Notes: generated by a model from the letters alone, not told the origin. 64,000 bases of DNA from Pseudomonadota bacterium (GCA_023443095.1 JAEZVV010000069.1:32015-96014), one strand, 5' to 3'. Counted from the stretch's first letter, positions 25,791 through 35,975 are shown. A program made the numbers and translations.

Positions 25791-27047
25791 TCAGCCGTAG
25801 ACCGGGAACTTCTTGGTCAAGGCGGCCACTTCACGCTTGACGCGCTCGATCGTGGCGGCGTCTTCGGGGTTCTCGAGCACGTCGGCGATCAGGTTGGCGG
25901 TCAGGCGCGCTTCGGCCTCCTTGAAGCCGCGCGTGGTCATCGCCGGCGAACCGAGACGGATGCCGCTGGTGACGAAGGGCTTTTCGGGATCGTTCGGGAT
26001 CGCGTTTTTGTTGACCGTGATATGGGCCTGGCCCAGCGCAGCTTCGGCCGCCTTGCCGGTGATCTTCTTGGCGCGCAGGTCGACCAACATCACGTGGCTC
26101 TCGGTGCGGCCGCTGACGATGCGCAGGCCGCGCTTGCCCAGTTCGTCGGCCATCGCCGCGGCGTTTTTGACCACCTGCTCCTGGTAGGTCTTGAACTCGG
26201 GCGCGAGCGCTTCCTTGAAAGCCACTGCCTTGGCGGCGATTACGTGCATCAGCGGGCCGCCTTGCAGTCCGGGGAAGACGGCGGAGTTGATGGCCTTCTC
26301 GTACTGCGGCTTGCACAGGATCATGCCGCCGCGCGGACCGCGCAGAGTCTTGTGGGTGGTGGTGGTGACGATGTCGGCGTGCGGAATCGGGCTGGGGTAG
26401 ACGCCGGCGGCGATCAGGCCGGCGTAGTGCGCCATGTCGACCATGAAAACCGCGTTGATGTCCTTGGCCACCTTGGCGAAGCGGGCGAAATCGATCTTCA
26501 GCGAATACGCCGAGGCGCCGGCGATGATCAGCTTGGGCTTGTGCTGGTGCGCGAGGACTTCCATCGCGTCGTAGTCGATTTCTTCCTGCGCGTTCAGGCC
26601 GTAGCTCACCACCTTGAACCACTTGCCGCTGATGTTGAGCGGCATGCCGTGGGTGAGGTGGCCGCCTTCGGCCAGGCTCATGCCCATGATCGTGTCGCCC
26701 GGGTTCAGCAGGGCGAGGAAGACCGCTTCGTTGGCCTGCGCACCGGCGTGCGGCTGGACGTTGACCGCGATGTCGACGGTCGGGAAACCGAACAGCTGCT
26801 TGGCGCGTTCGATCGCCAGGGTCTCGGCCTGGTCGACGAACTCGCAGCCGCCGTAATACCGCTTGCCGGGGTAGCCCTCGGCGTATTTGTTGGTGAGCTG
26901 GCTGCCCTGCGCCTGCATCACCGCCGGGCTGGTGTAGTTCTCGGAAGCGATCAGTTCGATGTGATCTTCCTGGCGCTGGTTTTCTTTCGTGATCGTCGCC
27001 CACAGCGCGGGGTCGGACATCTCGATGGTGGTGGAACGCTTGAACAT
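25791..27047 (-). CDS. glyA: serine hydroxymethyltransferase
   Basis: 418 residues, normal length. Markers: [56 protein letters not shown], and the PLP-lysine motif [15 protein letters not shown]. It interconverts serine and glycine, loading one-carbon units on tetrahydrofolate. ATG 27047 follows GAGG. It is the head of the classical glyA-nrdR-rib series, but here hemG, the cytochrome b-like gene and the FUSC gene, on the other strand, split it from nrdR. Confidence 0.99.
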   Translation of the reverse strand: MFKRSTTIEMSDPALWATITKENQRQEDHIELIASENYTSPAVMQAQGSQLTNKYAEGYPGKRYYGGCEFVDQAETLAIERAKQLFGFPTVDIAVNVQPHAGAQANEAVFLALLNPGDTIMGMSLAEGGHLTHGMPLNISGKWFKVVSYGLNAQEEIDYDAMEVLAHQHKPKLIIAGASAYSLKIDFARFAKVAKDINAVFMVDMAHYAGLIAAGVYPSPIPHADIVTTTTHKTLRGPRGGMILCKPQYEKAINSAVFPGLQGGPLMHVIAAKAVAFKEALAPEFKTYQEQVVKNAAAMADELGKRGLRIVSGRTESHVMLVDLRAKKITGKAAEAALGQAHITVNKNAIPNDPEKPFVTSGIRLGSPAMTTRGFKEAEARLTANLIADVLENPEDAATIERVKREVAALTKKFPVYG

Positions 27048-27220
27048 GGTGGCCTCGTAGTGGCGGGGTCGAAGGCACCGTCGCCACCCGTGCGGCGACG
27101 GCTTTGCCAACAGCACCCAGGCGAGCGATGGCACCGGGCAACGCCGGCGCACTGGCATCCCCGCGCTCCCCGGGTGTGCTCACCCTGTTCGCCAGTCACG
27201 CGAGGACGTGGCAGTCGAAA

Positions 27221-28480
27221 TTATAGGGCGAGGCCGGCCACCGCCCAGAGCCCGAGCGCCAGGCCCGCCAGCGGACCGGCAAAACCAAGAGCGGTGGCCA
27301 AGCCCAGGCGCGCCGACCCCACTACCGCGACCATCACGGCCTTGAGCGCCAGGTTGGCGCCGACGGCGATGGCGATCGCCGTCATCGCCTCCTTTCCCGC
27401 GACCGCCTGATTGGCGTAGAGCTGAAGCGCGGAGAGCGAGATCGCGTCAACGTCGGTCAGCCCCGACACCGCCGCCACGGCGTACAAGCCCGCCGTCCCC
27501 AGCTGCGCGGACACCCAGGCCGCCACCAGCAGGATGGCGGCGTAGGCCGCGCCGAACGCAAGGGCGGCGCCGAGCTGGGTCGGGTTCTTGTAGACCTGGC
27601 CGTCGCCGGCCGCCGCCTGCCCTGCCCGCCGCAGATGCCAGGCAACCGCGGGCACCGCCGCCAGCAGGGCCGCGCCGAAAACCAGGGCCGCGGCATCCGA
27701 CAGGCTGGGCGCAACGATCACCACGATCAGCAGGACCCGCGCCAGCATCGTGATGTTGGCAAGCAGGATCACGCTCAGCGCCGCTTCGCCATGCGAGCTG
27801 GCGCGACTCTGTCGGGCCCAGGCCAGCGTGGTGGCGGTCGACGACACCAGGCCACCCAGCAGACCGGTCAGCACCAAGCCCTTGCGCGCGAGCGTCAAGC
27901 GCCAGGCGAAATACCCGGCCAGGCTGACGCCGGCGATCAGCACCACCATCAGCCAAATGCGGAAGGGGTTGAGCACGCCGTACGGCCCCCAGGCGCGATC
28001 GGGCAGCAGCGGCAGGACGATCGCCGACACCGCCGCAAACTGCAGGGCCGAACGCACGTCCTGGGCCGTGATCTTCTGAGAAAAGCCTTCGATCTCGGCC
28101 TTGTAGTAGAGCAGCGCGGTCGTGCCTATGCCCAAGCCCACCGCGATCAGCCGGAAGCCGAAAAAGTTGATCGCGCCCAAAGAAAAAACGACCAGGGCCG
28201 CGACGATGGTCGTGGTGCCGGAATCGGCGGCGGCGTGGTGCGGATCGCCGACGTAAGCGGCGATCAGGGCCGCGGCGACCGCCAGCAAGGCCGCGGCGAT
28301 CATCCAGGGGCCACCACTCAACTCGGCAAGCTGGGCCGCCAGGGTGCCGAGCACGGCGATCAGGGTGAAGGTGCGCACCCCCGCCTTGGTGTCGGGCTTG
28401 CGCTCGCGCTCGAGCCCGACCAGCAGGCCAAGCGCGGCGCTGACCGCGTATGTGATGACAAGCGCAAGGGTCGGGTTCAC
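27221..28480 (-). CDS. MgtC/SapB family membrane protein with DUF4010 domain
   Basis: 419 residues, almost entirely hydrophobic with about 12 helices. The MgtC/SapB N-terminal part (about 1-140) has SAALGLLVGLERERK and AGVRTFTLIAVLGTLAA. The DUF4010 C-terminal part (about 180-410) includes LVLTGLLGGLVSSTATTLAWARQS and AVSGLTDVDAISLSAL. The function of this fused family is not established; MgtC itself is linked to magnesium-limited growth. GTG 28480 was chosen because GGGAGAGG precedes it. Confidence 0.85.
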   Translation of the reverse strand: MNPTLALVITYAVSAALGLLVGLERERKPDTKAGVRTFTLIAVLGTLAAQLAELSGGPWMIAAALLAVAAALIAAYVGDPHHAAADSGTTTIVAALVVFSLGAINFFGFRLIAVGLGIGTTALLYYKAEIEGFSQKITAQDVRSALQFAAVSAIVLPLLPDRAWGPYGVLNPFRIWLMVVLIAGVSLAGYFAWRLTLARKGLVLTGLLGGLVSSTATTLAWARQSRASSHGEAALSVILLANITMLARVLLIVVIVAPSLSDAAALVFGAALLAAVPAVAWHLRRAGQAAAGDGQVYKNPTQLGAALAFGAAYAAILLVAAWVSAQLGTAGLYAVAAVSGLTDVDAISLSALQLYANQAVAGKEAMTAIAIAVGANLALKAVMVAVVGSARLGLATALGFAGPLAGLALGLWAVAGLAL

Positions 28481-28576
28481 TGCCTCTCCCTGGTCCAATC
28501 ACCGCGACCGGTTTCACCCGGCGGCGAAGCTGCTGCGCAGACCCCACCCGGCGGCCGCACCCATTCTCTGGTTCGG

Positions 28577-29221
28577 CTAGATCACGCTCAGATCGTCGGT
28601 GATCTCGCCCAGGTGCGATACGTCGCCCCACTCGAGCACGGCCATCGACAAGGGCTCCGCGCCCAGTCGCAGACGGTTGATGCCGGCGTTGGGCAAAGCG
28701 TGGGTACGCCGCGCCTGCCACGGGAAACCGGTGGCGGCGCGGTAAATCGTGTCGAGCACGCCGCCGTGGGCCACCACCGCCACCCGCTCGCCGGCATGGC
28801 GGCCCGCAATCTCGGCCAGCGCTTCCAACACCCGGTCGCGGAACTGGACGATCGACTCACCGTCAGGGATGGCCCAATCGAGCTCGCGCGCTTGATGGCG
28901 GGCCCACTCGGCCGGGAAACGCTCGGCCAGGACCGCGTTGGTCTCGCCTTCGAAAATGCCGTAGCAGCGTTCGCGCAGGCGCGGCTCGAGCCGTAGCTCG
29001 AGCCCGCGCGCAGCCGCCAGCGGGGCGGCGGTTTGCGCAGCGCGAACGAGGTCGCTCGAAATCACGGCCGCGATCGGCTCGTGGCGCAGCCGGTCAGCGA
29101 CCCGCTGCGCCTGCCAGAGGCCGCGCTCGGAGAGCTCGATGTCGATCGAGCCCTGCAGGCGGCCGCTGATGTTCCACGGCGTCTCGCCATGGCGGATGAG
29201 GACAAGCGAAGTATCAGTCAA
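28577..29221 (-). CDS. histidine phosphatase family protein (phosphoglycerate mutase/CobC-like)
   Basis: 214 residues. LVLIRHGETPWN carries the catalytic RHG (residues about 10-12); a second catalytic His is in VAVVAHGGVLDTIYR and the acidic residue in CYGIFEGE. These fit the branch-1 histidine phosphatases. The substrate cannot be told. The likely start is TTG 29221, overlapping the end of the YbhB-like gene by 8 bp; no ATG lies before the catalytic motif. It is translationally linked to the two genes upstream. Confidence 0.88.
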   Translation of the reverse strand: MTDTSLVLIRHGETPWNISGRLQGSIDIELSERGLWQAQRVADRLRHEPIAAVISSDLVRAAQTAAPLAAARGLELRLEPRLRERCYGIFEGETNAVLAERFPAEWARHQARELDWAIPDGESIVQFRDRVLEALAEIAGRHAGERVAVVAHGGVLDTIYRAATGFPWQARRTHALPNAGINRLRLGAEPLSMAVLEWGDVSHLGEITDDLSVI

Positions 29222-29840
29222 GGCGGGGATTCAGAGTGTAGGTGCCGGTGATGCTGGCCTTGGCCAGAACGTGGCCCTGCATCGCCGCCAGCACTTCGGC
29301 CCCCTTGAAGGTGCCCTCCAGCGGCAGGCGGTCGATGTCGAGCGCATACAAGGTGAAGACGTAGTGGTGGACGATCGAATCGTTCCACGGCGGACACGGG
29401 CCGTCGTAACCGTAGTAGTCGCCGCTCATGTCGTGATCATCGGCGAACCAACTGGTGTAGTCGTTGACGCCCTGGCGGGTGCCGTTGGCCGAAGCCGGCC
29501 CCCCTTTGCCACGCGGGGTCACTTCCTTGGAAAAGCTGCCGGCCTCGATCACCCCAACCTTGGGCGAAATGTCGACCAGCAGCCAGTGATAGAAGTCGGC
29601 GCGCGGCAGCTCGGCCGGGACCTCGCGGCCCTCCTGGTTGACGTCATCAGGCCGGGTCGGAACGTCGCGGTCGTGGCAGACCAGCACCAGCGAACGCGTG
29701 CCTTCGGGCAGGTCGGTCCAGGCCAGGTGCGGGTTGCGATTGGCCGAGAGTTTCACGTGATGCGCAGCATCCCGAACGCAGAAAGCGAACTCGCCAGGAA
29801 TGGCGGCCTCGTTCTTGAACGAATCACTCCAGAGTCTCAT
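29214..29840 (-). CDS. YbhB/YbcL family (PEBP/Raf kinase inhibitor-like) protein
   Basis: 208 residues. The phosphatidylethanolamine-binding-protein fold is seen in NPHLAWTDLPEGTRSLVLVCHDRDVP, DFYHWLLVDISP, NDYTSWFADDHDMSGDYYGYDGPCPPWNDSIVHHYVFTLYALD (cited in pieces) and a GHVLAKASITGTYTL end. There is no signal peptide, so it is probably cytoplasmic. The bacterial role is unclear. It lies 3 bp after dtd and overlaps the phosphatase gene. Confidence 0.9.
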   Translation of the reverse strand: MRLWSDSFKNEAAIPGEFAFCVRDAAHHVKLSANRNPHLAWTDLPEGTRSLVLVCHDRDVPTRPDDVNQEGREVPAELPRADFYHWLLVDISPKVGVIEAGSFSKEVTPRGKGGPASANGTRQGVNDYTSWFADDHDMSGDYYGYDGPCPPWNDSIVHHYVFTLYALDIDRLPLEGTFKGAEVLAAMQGHVLAKASITGTYTLNPRLD

Positions 29841-29843
29841 CGA

Positions 29844-30311
29844 TCACTCCGCGGTTTTAGGGGTGGTTTTGGGCTTGGTCTGCAGCCAGAACGTAACCGG
29901 ACCGTCGTTGACGAGCTCGACTGCCATCTCGGCTCCGAAGCGACCGGTCTGAACGTCTGGCGCCAGCTTACGCGAGCAGGCGACGAACTCGTCGAACAGG
30001 CGCCGCCCGTCTTCCGGCAACGCGGCCGGGGTGAAGCTGGGGCGGCTGCCGCTGTTGGTGTCGGCCGCCAGCGTGAACTGGGAGACAGCCAGCAGCCCGC
30101 CACCGACGTCGAGCAGGCTGCGGTTCATGCGGCCGGCCGCGTCGGCAAAAACACGATAGTTGACGAGTTTGGCGGCAAGGCGCTCGGCCTCGGCCGAGGT
30201 GTCACCACGCTCGGCGCACACTAGGGCCAGGAGACCGGGGCCGATGGCGCCGGCAGTTTCGCCGTCGATAGACACGGCGGCGCGGGTCACGCGCTGAATC
30301 AGGGCAATCAT
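29844..30311 (-). CDS. dtd: D-aminoacyl-tRNA deacylase
   Basis: 155 residues. It has the [18 protein letters not shown] start, [21 protein letters not shown] with the SQFTL motif, and [15 protein letters not shown] with the NxGPxT catalytic loop. It hydrolyses D-amino acids from mischarged tRNA. It forms an apparent operon with tyrS upstream, a fitting partner since DTD acts on D-Tyr-tRNA(Tyr), and with the YbhB and phosphatase genes downstream. Confidence 0.97.
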   Translation of the reverse strand: MIALIQRVTRAAVSIDGETAGAIGPGLLALVCAERGDTSAEAERLAAKLVNYRVFADAAGRMNRSLLDVGGGLLAVSQFTLAADTNSGSRPSFTPAALPEDGRRLFDEFVACSRKLAPDVQTGRFGAEMAVELVNDGPVTFWLQTKPKTTPKTAE

Positions 30312-30349
30312 GCAGGCATTTTATGAGCGACCCGCGCCCGCCCCTGGCC

Positions 30350-31582
30350 TCAGGTCAAGGAGACCCGCGCCCACTTGCGTTTCCCCACCTGCACCACCAC
30401 CGTGCCGACGCCGACGACCAGGCCGCGGTCCTCGACCTTCTCGCCATCGAGCTTGACCCCGCCCTGCTCGATGTTGCGGTTGGCCTCGGAACTCGAAGGC
30501 ACCAGCCCCGCCTGCTTGATCAGTTGCGCGATACCCAGGCCCTGACCGCCGGTGGCAAAGCTGAACTCGGGAATGTCGTCGGGGATGGCGCCGCCGCGGA
30601 ACCGCGCATCGAACTCGGCTTCGGCAGCGTCGGCCGCCGCCGCGGAATGGAAGCGGGTGACCAGTTCCTTGGCCAGCAGGACCTTGATGTCGCGCGGGTT
30701 GCGGCCATCGGCGCACTCGCGCTTGAACAAGGCGATCTCTTCGTTGCTGCGCAGCGAAAGCAGGTCGTACCAGTCCCACATCAAGCTGTCCGAGATCGAC
30801 ATCGCCTTGCCGAACATCTCGTTGGGCGCTTCGGTGATGCCGATGTAGTTGCCCTTGGACTTCGACATCTTCTCGACCCCGTCCAGGCCCACCAGCAGCG
30901 GCATCGTCAGGATGCACTGCGGCGCCTGGCCGTAGTGGCGCTGCAGCTCGCGGCCGACCAGCAGGTTGAAGCGCTGGGCGGTGCCGCCGAGCTCGAGGTC
31001 GGCCTTGAGCTCAACCGAGTCGTAGCCCTGCATCAGCGGGTAGAGCAGCTCGTGCATCGCGATCGGCGCCTGCTCGGCGTAACGCTTGGCGAAGTCTTCG
31101 CGCTCGAGCAGGCGAGCCAGGGTGTAATGAGCGGCCAGCTTGATCATGCCGGCGGTGCCGAGCGTGTCGCACCACTCGGAGTTGTAGCGAATCTCGGTCT
31201 TGTCGCGGTCGAGCACCAAGGACGCCTGGTCGAGGTAGGTCTGGGCGTTGACCTCGATCTGCTCTCGCGTGAGCGGCGGGCGGGTAGCGTTGCGGCCGGA
31301 AGGGTCGCCGATCGAAGCGGTGAAATCGCCGATCAGGAAAATCACGGTATGGCCGAGGTCCTGCAGCTGCCGCAGCTTGTTGAGCACCACGGTGTGGCCG
31401 ATGTGGATGTCGGGCGCCGTCGGGTCGAGGCCGAGCTTGCAGCGCAGCGGTTTGCCGGTGGCGTAGGAGCGAGCCAGCTTCTGCGCAAATTCGGACTCAA
31501 CCAGCAGGGTGTCGACGCCGCGCCGGACTGTGGCCAGGGCGCGTTCGACTTCGGGGGTGATAGGCAACGGCTCGGTATGCAT
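30350..31582 (-). CDS. tyrS: tyrosyl-tRNA synthetase
   Basis: 410 residues, TyrRS type 2 in length. [20 protein letters not shown] holds the HIGH motif (about residues 52-55). [13 protein letters not shown] is the KMSKS loop (about 238-242). A C-terminal S4-like domain (about 345-405) contains [24 protein letters not shown] 31582 was chosen over an upstream frame extension that lacks family similarity. It is divergent from the M23 peptidase gene and is followed by dtd. Confidence 0.98.
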   Translation of the reverse strand: MHTEPLPITPEVERALATVRRGVDTLLVESEFAQKLARSYATGKPLRCKLGLDPTAPDIHIGHTVVLNKLRQLQDLGHTVIFLIGDFTASIGDPSGRNATRPPLTREQIEVNAQTYLDQASLVLDRDKTEIRYNSEWCDTLGTAGMIKLAAHYTLARLLEREDFAKRYAEQAPIAMHELLYPLMQGYDSVELKADLELGGTAQRFNLLVGRELQRHYGQAPQCILTMPLLVGLDGVEKMSKSKGNYIGITEAPNEMFGKAMSISDSLMWDWYDLLSLRSNEEIALFKRECADGRNPRDIKVLLAKELVTRFHSAAAADAAEAEFDARFRGGAIPDDIPEFSFATGGQGLGIAQLIKQAGLVPSSSEANRNIEQGGVKLDGEKVEDRGLVVGVGTVVVQVGKRKWARVSLT

Positions 31583-31649
31583 GTTTGGCTCTCGGGATAT
31601 TCCCCCCTCATCCCAGATGAGCGGGGCAGCTGCGGCACAAGCCGGTCCG

Positions 31650-31655
31650 TATAAT
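31650..31655 (+). promoter_or_regulatory. -10 element of the M23 peptidase gene promoter
   Basis: A perfect TATAAT, 55 bp before the start codon. No good -35 hexamer is seen at 17 bp (weak GC-rich sequence), so the promoter may depend on an activator or extra contacts. Confidence 0.55.
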
Positions 31656-31668
31656 TCGGGCCTGAACA

Positions 31669-31693
31669 AAAAGGCGCACTCGTTGCGCCTTTT
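31669..31693 (+). terminator. terminator-like hairpin in the 5' leader of the M23 peptidase gene
   Basis: A perfect 10-bp stem, AAAAGGCGCA with TGCGCCTTTT, and a 5-nt loop. It begins within a few bases of the expected transcript start and ends about 9 bases before the ribosome-binding site. It could protect the 5' end, cause attenuation, or stop transcripts entering from either side. Confidence 0.6.
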
Positions 31694-31709
31694 GCTGACC
31701 TAGGAGCTT

Positions 31710-33194
31710 ATGTCGCCTGCCCAGATTCTAGCCAAGCACCTCCGCCAAGTCGGAAACGACGCGCGGCGGGGTTTGCGAGTGGCCAGTGTCCTGTGGCGGC
31801 GCATGCCGGCGGCTCGCCGCAGCCGTATCGAGCTCGGTGCCGTGTTGTCGCTGCTGCCGCTGTCGGCGGCGATTGCGGCGCTGGCCGCGGTTCCGGTCGC
31901 GGTCGACCTCGACAACATTCCGCAGCAGACCATCACCGAAACCCACGAGCTGCCGCCGCTGGAAGACCAGATCGCGCGGCTCGCCGGCCGGATGGACAGT
32001 TTCCTGCGCGAAGCCCGAATCCAGCGCGGCGACACCCTCGGCTCCCTGTTCACTCGGCTCGAGATCGACGACGCCGACGCTGCCCGCTTCATCCGCAGCC
32101 AGCCCGCCGCCGCCCCCCTGCAGAAGTTTGTGCCCGGGCGTTTCGTCCAGGCGCAGGTCAGCCAGGACGGCAAGCTGCAGTTGCTCAAGCTTTTCCTCGG
32201 TACCGATCTCGAGGCCGACCACGGCAAGGGCCGGCTGCTCGAACTCGAACGGACCCCGGGTTCGGCCGCGGGTTTCCGCCTGAGCGAGCGTTCATTCGAC
32301 TACGAACGCCGGGTGGAGATGCGCGCAGGTGACATCGGCTCTTCGCTGTTTGGCGCCACCGACGCCGCCGGAGTTCCGGATTCGATCGCCCAGCAGATGA
32401 TCGAGGCGCTCGAAAACGAGATCGACTTCCGCCGCGATCTGCGCCGCGGCGACAGCTTCCGTGCCGTCTACGAAACCCTGCACGCCGCCGGCGAATACCT
32501 GCGCCCGGGCCGCCTGCTGGCGGTCGAGTTCGTCAACGCCGGCAAGCGCACCGAAGTGTTCTGGTTTGGCGACGGCAGCCGCAACGGCGGTTATTACGGA
32601 CTCGACGGCTCGAGCATGCGGCGCAGTTTCCTGCGCACCCCGCTCGAGTTCTCGCGCATCAGCTCGGCCTTCAATCCGCGTCGCGTGCATCCGGTCACCG
32701 GCAAGGTCCGCTCGCACCAAGGCACCGACTTTGCCGCACCGTCCGGCACCCGGATCCGCTCAGCGTCCGACGGGGTGGTGGTGCGCAAGGCTTATGACCC
32801 GCGCGGCTACGGCAATTACATCGAGATCCGCCACGATGCCCGCCGCACCACGCTGTATGGCCATATGTCGGGCTTTGCCCCCAACATCAAGGTCGGGACC
32901 CGCGTCGGCCAGGGTGACGTGATCGGTTTTGTCGGTTCGACCGGCATGTCGACCGGCCCGCACCTGCATTACGAGTTCAAGCTCGACGGCGCCCAGATCA
33001 ACCCGCTCACGGCCAAGCTGCCGGACTCGAAGCAGCTGGCCGCCAGTCAGGTGGCGCAGTTGCGCGCCAGCGTCGCCCCGCTGCAGCAGCGCCTGGCCTT
33101 GCTGTCGCGCGTCCAGCTCGCTCAAGCCCAAGCCGCCGCCACTCCGGCGCCGGCCGACGGCGAGCCCGAAACTCAGTCCGTCGACCTCGACTGA
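31710..33194 (+). CDS. M23 family murein endopeptidase (MepM-like)
   Basis: 494 residues. An N-terminal anchor helix (about 42-65) is followed by a LysM/OapA-like region (RIQRGDTLGSLFTRLEIDDADA) and a second N-domain segment. The C-terminal M23 domain (about 325-430) has HQGTDFAAPSGT and STGPHLHYEF, giving the HxxxD and HxH zinc ligands, plus the YGHMSGFA motif. It is likely to cut peptidoglycan cross-links during wall growth. ATG 31710 has AGGAG 3 bp upstream. It is followed after 4 bp by anmK, so wall cleavage and wall recycling are paired. Confidence 0.92.
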   Translation: MSPAQILAKHLRQVGNDARRGLRVASVLWRRMPAARRSRIELGAVLSLLPLSAAIAALAAVPVAVDLDNIPQQTITETHELPPLEDQIARLAGRMDSFLREARIQRGDTLGSLFTRLEIDDADAARFIRSQPAAAPLQKFVPGRFVQAQVSQDGKLQLLKLFLGTDLEADHGKGRLLELERTPGSAAGFRLSERSFDYERRVEMRAGDIGSSLFGATDAAGVPDSIAQQMIEALENEIDFRRDLRRGDSFRAVYETLHAAGEYLRPGRLLAVEFVNAGKRTEVFWFGDGSRNGGYYGLDGSSMRRSFLRTPLEFSRISSAFNPRRVHPVTGKVRSHQGTDFAAPSGTRIRSASDGVVVRKAYDPRGYGNYIEIRHDARRTTLYGHMSGFAPNIKVGTRVGQGDVIGFVGSTGMSTGPHLHYEFKLDGAQINPLTAKLPDSKQLAASQVAQLRASVAPLQQRLALLSRVQLAQAQAAATPAPADGEPETQSVDLD

Positions 33195-33198
33195 GCCC

Positions 33199-34311
33199 AT
33201 GCCCAGTGCGGCCCATCCGGGCCATCTCTATATCGGTTTGATGTCGGGCACCAGCCTCGACGGCGTCGATGCCGTGCTGGCCGATTTCTCCTCTGCCCGC
33301 CCCCGGCTTCTTGGCCATTCCCATGCCGCCTTCGCACCCGAGCTGCGCGATCAACTGCTGCAGCTGACGGTATCGGGCGCAGACGAAATCGAGCGCGCCG
33401 GCGTGGCGGCGCAAAGCTTGGCACGGATCTACAGCGAGGCGGTCCACCAACTGCTGCGGGCCGCCGCGGTCGCACCGAGCGCCGTGAGCGCGATCGGCGC
33501 CCACGGCCAGACCATCCGCCACCGGCCCGAGCAGGGCTTCACGGTCCAGCTCAACGCGCCCGCCCTTATCGCCGAGCTTACCGGCATCGCCGTGGTCGCC
33601 GATTTCCGCAGTCGCGATCTCGCCGCCGGCGGCCAGGGCGCACCACTGGTCCCCGCCTTCCATGCCGCGGTGTTCAGCCACAACTCGCCGCGAGCCGTCG
33701 TCAACATCGGTGGCATCAGCAATATCAGCGCCCTGCCGGCTGCCGGCGACGGGGGTCTTGTGACCGGTTTCGACTGCGGGCCGGGCAATCTGCTGCTCGA
33801 CGCCTGGGTGAACCGCCACCGCGGCCTGGCCTACGACGCCGACGGCGCCTGGGGCGCGGCCGGCGCGGTTGACCAGGGCCTGCTCGAGCGACTCTTGTCC
33901 GACGAGTTCTTCGCCGCGGCGCCACCCAAGAGCACGGGCCGCGAACGGTTCAATCTAGATTGGCTGCACGACCATCTGCAGCAGGAAGCCCCCGTCGACG
34001 TCCAGGCCACCCTGCTGGCGTTGACGGCGGCCGGCATCGCCGAGGCGATCGAACGCTGGTGCCCGGAGGCAGCCGATGTGCTTGTCTGTGGCGGCGGCGC
34101 CCACAACGGCGCGCTGATGGCCCAGTTGTCCCAACGCTGTGGCGGCCGGCCGGTTGCCAGCACCGCAAGTGCGGGCGTGGCGCCGGGCCATGTGGAAGCG
34201 TTGGCGTTTGCCTGGCTCGCCTACACCCATGTCAGCCGCGCCGCCGGCAACCTGCCGGCGGTGACCGGAGCATGCGGCGCCCGCATCCTCGGCGCGTATT
34301 ACCCGGCCTGA
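33199..34311 (+). CDS. anmK: anhydro-N-acetylmuramic acid kinase
   Basis: 370 residues. LYIGLMSGTSLDGVDAVL is the ATP-binding signature (residues about 10-27). ISAIGAHGQTIRHRP-like, PLVPAFHAAVF, VVNIGGISNISAL and GFDCGPGNLLLDAW follow the AnmK pattern, ending with CGGGAHNGALMAQLSQR. It phosphorylates and opens 1,6-anhydroMurNAc from turned-over wall to MurNAc-6-P. It is downstream of the M23 endopeptidase in the same transcript. Confidence 0.97.
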   Translation: MPSAAHPGHLYIGLMSGTSLDGVDAVLADFSSARPRLLGHSHAAFAPELRDQLLQLTVSGADEIERAGVAAQSLARIYSEAVHQLLRAAAVAPSAVSAIGAHGQTIRHRPEQGFTVQLNAPALIAELTGIAVVADFRSRDLAAGGQGAPLVPAFHAAVFSHNSPRAVVNIGGISNISALPAAGDGGLVTGFDCGPGNLLLDAWVNRHRGLAYDADGAWGAAGAVDQGLLERLLSDEFFAAAPPKSTGRERFNLDWLHDHLQQEAPVDVQATLLALTAAGIAEAIERWCPEAADVLVCGGGAHNGALMAQLSQRCGGRPVASTASAGVAPGHVEALAFAWLAYTHVSRAAGNLPAVTGACGARILGAYYPA

Positions 34312-34320
34312 AGCGCAAGC

Positions 34321-34351
34321 AAAAAAAAGGGCGCCCGCGGGCGCCCTTTTT
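34321..34351. terminator. bidirectional terminator between anmK and erpA
   Basis: The stem arms AAAGGGCGCCC and GGGCGCCCTTT, with A-run before and T-run after, end both convergent units. Confidence 0.93.
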
Positions 34352-34378
34352 GCGGCAGAACTTTCTTTCCAGCGAGGT

Positions 34379-34729
34379 TCAGGCCGAGAACGACGAACCA
34401 CAACCGCAAGTGGTCGTGGCGTTCGGGTTCTTGATCACGAACTGCGCGCCTTCGAGGTCTTCCTTGTAGTCGATCTCGGCGCCAACCAGGTACTGGTAGC
34501 TCATCGAGTCGATCAGCAGGGTGACGCCGTTGCGCTCCATGGTGGCGTCGTCGTCGTTGACCACTTCGTCGAAGGTGAAGCCATATTGGAAACCGGAGCA
34601 GCCGCCACCTTGCACGAAGACGCGGAGCTTGAGATCGGCATTGCCTTCTTCGTCGATCAGCTGCTTGACCTTGGCCGCAGCGGAATCGGTGAAGATGATC
34701 GGAGTGGGCATTTCAACGGCTGCGTTCAT
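34379..34729 (-). CDS. erpA: iron-sulfur cluster insertion protein ErpA
   Basis: 116 residues. A-type carrier: [37 protein letters not shown] with the first Cys, and the C-terminal [12 protein letters not shown] with the CxC pair. This gives three cluster ligands. The length and the central [19 protein letters not shown] segment favour ErpA over IscA. It delivers Fe-S clusters to apo-proteins. It is monocistronic between terminator and the argC end. Confidence 0.95.
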   Translation of the reverse strand: MNAAVEMPTPIIFTDSAAAKVKQLIDEEGNADLKLRVFVQGGGCSGFQYGFTFDEVVNDDDATMERNGVTLLIDSMSYQYLVGAEIDYKEDLEGAQFVIKNPNATTTCGCGSSFSA

Positions 34730-34885
34730 GTGGGCCTCCAGAGGGCGCGGATTTCAGCGTTTCGATTATAGGTGGCAGGCGCCCGGAAATCAGGCGCGGG
34801 ACTTCTCGCATATTGCGCCCTCGGCGCCAGGTTTCAACCACGGTGCCGACGGGGCTTTTCCGGAGCCGGCAACGCCGGCTTGGCT

Positions 34886-35944
34886 TCAGGGCACCAGGGC
34901 GACGTGTTGCAGGCCTTCCGTTTCGGGGCGGCCGACCATGATGTTCATCACTTGGACCGACTGACCCGCCGCACCCTTGACCAGGTTGTCTTCGACCACC
35001 AGGACAATCAGCAGATCTCCGTTGCCGGGGCGATGCAGGGCGATGCGGGCGAAGTTCGAGCCGCGCACCGAGCGGGTCTCGGGCAGGCTGCCGGCGGGCA
35101 TCACGTCGACGAAGGGCTCGTTGGCAAAACGCGCCTCGAACAGCCGCTGGAAGTCGACGCCTTCGGCGTCCTTGAGTCGCACGTAGATCGTCGACAGGAT
35201 GCCGCGGATCATCGGCACCAGATGCGGCACGAACGTGAAACCGACCTTGTTGCCAAGGACCGCTTCGAGCTGCTGGACGATCTCGGGATGGTGACGGTGG
35301 CCAGCCACGCCGTAGGCCTTGAAATTGTCGCCGGCTTCGGCCAGCAGACCGCCGATCTCGGCCTTGCGCCCGGCGCCGCTCACACCCGACTTGCAGTCGG
35401 CGATAAGGGTAGACACATCGATCGAGCCCGGTTTGCTGGCTTCGAGTTCGAGCAAAGGCAGCAGCCCGAGTTGGACGCTGGTCGGGTAACAGCCCGCCAT
35501 GCCGACGATTCTGGCCTTGGCGATCTCGGCACGATGGGTTTCGGGCAGACCGTAGACCGCTTCGGCGAGCAGATCGGGGCAGGCGTGCGGCATCTTGTAC
35601 CAGCGCTCGAAAAGCGCCGGGTCCTGCAGCCGGAAATCGGCCGCAAGGTCGATGATCTTCACCCCGGCAGCGAGCAGTTCGCGCGCCTGCGCCATCGCCA
35701 CGCCGTGCGGCGTAGCAAAAAACACGATGTGACAGGTGGCGAGCGGCGCGCTGGCGGGATCCTCAAAACGCAGATCGACCCGTCCGCGCAGCGATGGAAA
35801 CATCTCGGCCACGTGGGTGCCGGCGTCCTTGCGCGAGGTAATGGCGACAAGCTCGACCGCGGGGTGCTGGCTCAAGAGGCGCAGCAGTTCCACGCCCGTG
35901 TAACCAGTGCCGCCGACGATGCCGACCCGGAGTTTGTCCAACAT
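34886..35944 (-). CDS. argC: N-acetyl-gamma-glutamyl-phosphate reductase
   Basis: 352 residues, type-1 length. It has an N-terminal NADP loop ([19 protein letters not shown]), [11 protein letters not shown], the active-site Cys in [30 protein letters not shown], and [10 protein letters not shown]. It carries out the third step of arginine synthesis. It lies downstream of rpsI-rplM on the same strand but is separated from them by an intrinsic terminator, so it probably has its own promoter. Confidence 0.98.
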   Translation of the reverse strand: MLDKLRVGIVGGTGYTGVELLRLLSQHPAVELVAITSRKDAGTHVAEMFPSLRGRVDLRFEDPASAPLATCHIVFFATPHGVAMAQARELLAAGVKIIDLAADFRLQDPALFERWYKMPHACPDLLAEAVYGLPETHRAEIAKARIVGMAGCYPTSVQLGLLPLLELEASKPGSIDVSTLIADCKSGVSGAGRKAEIGGLLAEAGDNFKAYGVAGHRHHPEIVQQLEAVLGNKVGFTFVPHLVPMIRGILSTIYVRLKDAEGVDFQRLFEARFANEPFVDVMPAGSLPETRSVRGSNFARIALHRPGNGDLLIVLVVEDNLVKGAAGQSVQVMNIMVGRPETEGLQHVALVP

Positions 35945-35975
35945 CTGTGATCTCCAGCGCGAGAACGCTCAAAAG

